A stretch of DNA of 64,000 nucleotides from Planctomycetota bacterium (GTDB lineage: Bacteria; Planctomycetota; Phycisphaerae; Tepidisphaerales; Tepidisphaeraceae). Location of the stretch: assembly GCA_039182125.1 (NCBI GenBank), contig JBCDCH010000003.1, positions 1-64,000 on the forward strand. Direction: 5' to 3'. The position numbers and the translations under genes were made by a program. The notes beneath the pieces were generated by a model. The model was not told where the DNA came from. It saw only the letters and a list, made by a program, of their open reading frames with translations, and searched no databases. Shown here piece by piece: positions 60,250-64,000 of this stretch (position 1 is the first letter of the stretch; the number at the start of each line of letters is the position of its first letter).

Positions 60250-62742
60250 ATGAACCCCATCGCCGCATATACCAACTGGCTCCACACGCGCTGGCCCGCC
60301 GGGAAGCCCGAGAAGCTTCCGATCGCTGACGAGAGAGGCCGGACCAACGTCAAGGGCCTGTACATCGTTGGCGACCTCACCGGGATTCCGCTGCTCAAGC
60401 TCAGCGCCAACGCCGGTGTCAACGCCGTGCGCGAGATCGCCGAGGAACTCAAGGGCGAATCGGCGCAGGACGGCGTGCTCGACGTGGCCATCATCGGCGG
60501 CGGTACCTCCGGCTTCGCTGCGGCGACCGAGTGCGAAGAACTCGGCCTGAAGTACTGCGTCTTCGAAGCGAGCAAGCCGTTCTCGACGATCAAGGACTTC
60601 CCCAAGGGCAAGCCGATCTTCACCTATCCGACCGACACGCCCATCGAGGGGCGGATCTCGCTGCACGAGAAGTCGGACATCAAGGAAGGGCTCATCGAAG
60701 ACCTCGAGGAGCAGACCGTCGACACCGGGCTCAAGTGGGTCAAGGGCAACGTCACGCACATCGAGAAGGGCAGCCCGCTGACGGTGGTGCTCGGCAAGAA
60801 GGCCGAGACGCCCGAGAACGTCCATCTCAACGGCACCGGCTTCGTCACCGAAGGCGAAAAGATCAAGGCCAAGCGGGTCATCGTCGGCATCGGCCGCAGC
60901 GGCAACTACCGCTCCCTCGGCGTCCCCGGTGAGGGCATGACCGAAAAGGTCAGCCACCGCCTGCACGACCCGGCCGACTACTGCGGCAAGAACATTCTCA
61001 TCGTCGGCGGCGGCGACAGCGCGCTCGAGACCGCCATCGCCCTGACCAAGTGCGGTGCCGACGTGACGCTCAGCTATCGCAAGCCCGAGTTCAACCGGCC
61101 CAAGCCCGAGAACGCCGAGACCATCGCCGTTCTGGCCCAGAATCCCGAGGCCGAGGTCGGCGTCGAGCAATCCTCCGATCCGCGTCAGTCCAGCAGTGTC
61201 GGCGAATGGATGAAGGACGACGGCGGTTCACCCCCACCGAACATCGAGGCCAAGGGCACGCTCAAGCTGCTCATGAACTCCGATGTCACCGATATCCGAC
61301 AGGACGCGGTCGACATCAAGCTCAAGGACAACGGCGAAACCACGACGGTCGAGAACGATCAAGTTTTCCTGATGATCGGCCGTGAAGCCCCGCTTGGCTT
61401 CTTCCGCAAGTCCGGCGTGCGCATCCGCGGGGAGCGGACGCTTTGGTGGTGGACGTCGCTGATCCTGTTCCTCACCTTCTGCATGTGGATGTACCACTGG
61501 AAGGCGGGCAAGGGTCTGCTCGGCTTCGAGGCACTTGCCCCGGATGCGTGGCCTGGCTGGCTCGTCTGGGAACCGAGCGCGACCTGGCAAGCGGTCACCG
61601 GTTTATTCGCCGCGCCGTTCACCAACTACTTTCGCGCCGACGACACGCTCGGCGGCGTCATCGTCAACTCGATGGGTAGCCGGTCGTTCTATTACTCGCT
61701 CGCCTACTCGTTGTGCGTCGTCATCTTCGGCATCGACCGGATCATGCGCCGCAAGACGCCTTACGTGAAGGTACAGACCTACTCACTGATGGCGATCCAG
61801 GTGATCCCGTTGTTCCTGTTGCCGGAGATCATCCTGCCGTACATGGGCGCGACCGGCTGGTTCGACGGTGGGCCGCTGGGCTGGATCGCGGATCAGTTGT
61901 TCCCCGGCGGGTCCTACTGGCGGGCATACGGGTTGATCCTGGCGTGGCCGTTGATGGCGTGGAACTGGTTCACCGGCGATCCGATCTGGGGCTGGCTCAT
62001 TCTCGGCTTCGTGCAGACGTTCATGATCATCCCGGCGATGGTCTACTACCTCGGCAAGGGCAGCTACTGCGGGTGGGTCTGCTCCTGCGGCGCGCTCGCC
62101 GAGACGCTCGGCGACCGTCACCGCGAGAAGATGCCGCACGGGCCGTTCTGGAATCGGTTCAACATGGTCGGCCAGGCGATCCTCGCCTTCTCGCTAATCA
62201 TCATGGCCTTCCGCCTGATCGGCTGGCTGGCCGCTGGCAAGCTCATCCCCGGTGTCGAGGTCGGCTGGCTCATGTGGGCCGAGGACGGTTACGAGTGGCT
62301 CGCCAACAAGGCGCCGCTCATCAGCTTCGCGTGGTTCGTCGATTTGCTGTGGGCGGGCGTGCTGGGTGTCGGGCTGTACTTCTGGTTCTCCGGTCGATTC
62401 TGGTGCCGGTTCGCCTGTCCGCTGGCCGCGTTGATGCACATCTATCACCGCTTCGGCCAGTTCGCGATCATCCCTGACAAGAAGAAGTGCATCAGTTGCA
62501 ACGTCTGCACCAGCGTGTGCCACCAGGGCATCGACATCATGAGCTTCGCCAACAAAGGCCGGCCGATGCGTGATCCCGAGTGCGTAAGATGCAGTGCCTG
62601 CGTGCAGATGTGCCCGACCGGCGTGCTGAGCTTCGGACGTGTGAACAAGGACGGCGTGACCATCGCCGTCGACGGGCTGGCCGCCTCGCCGGTGCGGATG
62701 AAGGAAACCCAACTGACGGTCAACGGAAAGGCATTGTCATGA
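60250..62742 (+). CDS. NAD(P)H:FAD oxidoreductase fused to membrane [4Fe-4S] module
   Basis: 830 residues. Residues about 45-75 (GLYIVGDLTGIPLLKLSANA) look like the end of a flavin reductase domain placed first. A thioredoxin-reductase/YpdA-like FAD domain follows (VAIIGGGTSGFAAATECEEL, FEASKPFSTIKDFP), then an NAD(P)-binding fold (ILIVGGGDSALETAIALTKC), then FLMIGREAPLGFFRKSG. From about residue 395 there are six or more hydrophobic helices, with CGWVCSCGALAE and WCRFACPLAA loops as in NapH/NosR/CcoG proteins, and finally two ferredoxin clusters, CISCNVCTSVCHQG and CVRCSACVQMCPTG. It probably carries electrons from NAD(P)H through flavin and Fe-S centres at the membrane; the acceptor is unknown. 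The start is ATG 60250; the only GGAGG is 26 bp upstream. Its TGA overlaps the ATG of the DUF547 gene. Confidence 0.85.
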   Translation: MNPIAAYTNWLHTRWPAGKPEKLPIADERGRTNVKGLYIVGDLTGIPLLKLSANAGVNAVREIAEELKGESAQDGVLDVAIIGGGTSGFAAATECEELGLKYCVFEASKPFSTIKDFPKGKPIFTYPTDTPIEGRISLHEKSDIKEGLIEDLEEQTVDTGLKWVKGNVTHIEKGSPLTVVLGKKAETPENVHLNGTGFVTEGEKIKAKRVIVGIGRSGNYRSLGVPGEGMTEKVSHRLHDPADYCGKNILIVGGGDSALETAIALTKCGADVTLSYRKPEFNRPKPENAETIAVLAQNPEAEVGVEQSSDPRQSSSVGEWMKDDGGSPPPNIEAKGTLKLLMNSDVTDIRQDAVDIKLKDNGETTTVENDQVFLMIGREAPLGFFRKSGVRIRGERTLWWWTSLILFLTFCMWMYHWKAGKGLLGFEALAPDAWPGWLVWEPSATWQAVTGLFAAPFTNYFRADDTLGGVIVNSMGSRSFYYSLAYSLCVVIFGIDRIMRRKTPYVKVQTYSLMAIQVIPLFLLPEIILPYMGATGWFDGGPLGWIADQLFPGGSYWRAYGLILAWPLMAWNWFTGDPIWGWLILGFVQTFMIIPAMVYYLGKGSYCGWVCSCGALAETLGDRHREKMPHGPFWNRFNMVGQAILAFSLIIMAFRLIGWLAAGKLIPGVEVGWLMWAEDGYEWLANKAPLISFAWFVDLLWAGVLGVGLYFWFSGRFWCRFACPLAALMHIYHRFGQFAIIPDKKKCISCNVCTSVCHQGIDIMSFANKGRPMRDPECVRCSACVQMCPTGVLSFGRVNKDGVTIAVDGLAASPVRMKETQLTVNGKALS

Positions 62743-63680
62743 GTACCGCAAACCACTACGGAAAAGCCGGCTGGATCGCAGCCATCATCGTCAGCGTCGT
62801 CGTAACTTTCGTCGGCACGTTGCTGTTCGCGCAGAGCGTCTGGAGCCACAATCAAGGTCCGACCGCGGGCGCCAAGCCGACGACCAATCCCGCGACGCAG
62901 CCGGCGACCCAGCCCGGTGCCGGGTCCGCCGAAGCGACCGCGATGATGGGCGGTCCCAATGACACGCTCGTCTCCACCGCCGCCGGTAAGATCGCCGGCG
63001 TCGGCAGCTTCGACGGCACCATGGATGTCGATCACTCCGCGTTCCATGACCTGCTCCAAGCCCACGTCGACAACGAACGTGTCGACTACGCCGCGCTCAA
63101 CGGCGGGGCCGAGCGCCAGAAGTTCGATGCTTATCTCGACATGATGAGCAAGGTCGACATCGACGCGCTCTCCGAGGCCGAACGGCTCGCATATTGGATC
63201 AATCTCTACAACGCGTCGATGATCGAGGCGGTGTTGCTCGAATATCCCGTCGATCACGTCGAGAACGATCTCGGTTTCGGCGTGTTCAAGAAGCAGTTCA
63301 TCGAAACCACCAAGGGCACCATGAGCCTCGACGACATCGAGCACGCGACGATTCGCGAGCAGTGGGACGAGCCCCGCATCCACGCCGCACTGGTTTGCGG
63401 CGCGATCAGTTGTCCGCCACTGGCCGACACGGCTTTCACCGCCGAAAATGTCGACGCGCTCTTGGAGAAGAACTTCACGCAGTGGATCAACGGTGCCCGC
63501 AACGAGTTCGATCACGCGGGCAAGAGGGCCAAGCTCTCGAGCATCTTCAGCTGGTACGGCGTCGATTTCGGTGACTCGAACGCCGACACGCTGGCTTACA
63601 TCAACAAATACCTCGACCAGGACATCACTGGCTACAGCGTTGAATTCCTCGACTACGACTGGTCGCTTAACACCCAATGA
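62739..63680 (+). CDS. DUF547 protein, membrane-anchored and periplasmic
   Basis: A 313-residue protein. A single hydrophobic helix (GWIAAIIVSVVVTFVGTLLF, about residues 11-30) anchors it, then a Thr/Pro/Gln/Ala-rich linker (about 43-62). The DUF547 domain follows: FHDLLQAHVDNERVDYAALN, AYWINLYNASMIEAVLLEYP, RIHAALVCGAISCPPLADTA and FSWYGVDFG. DUF547 proteins have an uncharacterised cysteine-protease-like or transglutaminase-like signature (here ALVCGAISCPPL). ATG 62739 overlaps the stop of the flavin/Fe-S gene by 4 bp (ATGA), so the two products are made together; a DsbA-like gene follows after 33 bp. It may accept electrons or act as a periplasmic partner of the redox module. Confidence 0.88.
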   Translation: MSTANHYGKAGWIAAIIVSVVVTFVGTLLFAQSVWSHNQGPTAGAKPTTNPATQPATQPGAGSAEATAMMGGPNDTLVSTAAGKIAGVGSFDGTMDVDHSAFHDLLQAHVDNERVDYAALNGGAERQKFDAYLDMMSKVDIDALSEAERLAYWINLYNASMIEAVLLEYPVDHVENDLGFGVFKKQFIETTKGTMSLDDIEHATIREQWDEPRIHAALVCGAISCPPLADTAFTAENVDALLEKNFTQWINGARNEFDHAGKRAKLSSIFSWYGVDFGDSNADTLAYINKYLDQDITGYSVEFLDYDWSLNTQ

Positions 63681-63713
63681 TCGCCGCGTGCGACACGTCG
63701 CCTAGGGTTGAGC

Positions 63714-64000
63714 ATGCTTGATGAGGCCAAGCCGCAACTTGTTCATCCGGTCTGCAACGAGGATCACGTCAAAGGCGCAAAGGATGCGGTCGTCACCATC
63801 GTCGAATATGGCGACTACGAGTGTCCATCGTGTGCCAACGCGATACCGGTGCTCGACAGACTGATCGAGGACTTTCACGACCAGCTCTGCGTGGCGTTTC
63901 GGCATTTCCCGATGAACAGCGTCCACGCTCACGCCGGGGTCGCTGCCGAGGCCGCCGAGTGCGCCGCCGCTCAAGGTAAGTTCTGGGAGATGCACCACCT
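63714..64000 (+). CDS. DsbA/thioredoxin-like protein (cut by window end)
   Basis: Partial gene: about 95 codons are present before the window ends. The sequence has VTIVEYGDYECPSCANAIPV, with the active-site CPSC, then LCVAFRHFPMNSVHAHAGVA, typical of DsbA-family thioredoxin folds (Thioredoxin_4 type). No signal peptide is visible, so the visible part may be cytoplasmic or the protein may be a domain of a larger one; C-terminal fusion partners cannot be seen. ATG 63714 has AGGG about 6 bases upstream. It lies 33 bp after the DUF547 gene and is likely in the same operon as the flavin/Fe-S oxidoreductase. Confidence 0.85.
   Translation, partial: MLDEAKPQLVHPVCNEDHVKGAKDAVVTIVEYGDYECPSCANAIPVLDRLIEDFHDQLCVAFRHFPMNSVHAHAGVAAEAAECAAAQGKFWEMHH

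Overview
The window is GC-rich chromosomal DNA from a planctomycete, most likely of the Phycisphaerae lineage. The inference rests on four things. A 7,507-residue surface protein opens with a LEPR-XLL-like motif. Two PEP-CTERM proteins end in a PEPAS / Gly-Leu hydrophobic / RRRSA tail. Thr-Gln-Pro linkers recur in exported proteins. Intergenic palindromes are of a kind I associate with planctomycete genomes. Core genes (ppdK, dnaE, polX, galU, clpS, acnA, tyrS) are intact. I saw no tRNA, rRNA, CRISPR array, transposase or phage module.

Layout. 1-4.98 kb (mostly minus strand): a small membrane protein, pyruvate phosphate dikinase with a lysine-rich N-terminal tail, a Wzx/MATE-like flippase carrying a palindromic insert, and a 52-residue membrane peptide coupled to it. 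5.03-9.78 kb (plus): a DUF4011 / SF1 helicase / Vsr-like nuclease / DUF3320 protein, an architecture known from anti-phage systems. 9.9-32.4 kb: one giant RTX / lectin / Ig-like repeat gene, about 35% of the window. 32.4-36.8 kb: AlgH-family protein, two PEP-CTERM paralogues each with a terminator, a ChrA transporter and a divergent TetR-type regulator. 36.9-39.0 kb: a conspicuously AT-richer three-gene operon of exported proteins (DUF1573 lipoprotein, Cys-rich protein, unknown). 39.1-48.5 kb: dnaE and polX diverge from a palindrome, then galU, a glucuronokinase-like GHMP kinase and a polytopic membrane protein overlap in one operon. 48.5-52.6 kb: clpS, a DMT transporter, a coiled-coil lipoprotein with an ankyrin protein, and divergently an ECF sigma factor fused to a large ThuA/glutamine-amidotransferase-like domain. 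52.6-58.8 kb: acnA, an OB-fold-like secreted protein, a CPBP protease, tyrS and a DoxX-like membrane protein. 58.9-64.0 kb: an LCAT-like lipoprotein, a flavin oxidoreductase fused to a membrane [4Fe-4S] module, a DUF547 protein, and a DsbA-like thiol protein cut off by the window end.

The most interesting candidates are the 60.2-64.0 kb redox operon (a possible NAD(P)H-to-envelope thiol or electron relay), the sigma factor with a built-in putative sensor, the AT-rich exported trio, the giant protein with 13 Ig-like units of exactly 303 bp, and the kinase/GalU pair resembling the plant UDP-glucuronate salvage route. All functions are inferred by reading the sequence; no database search was run.
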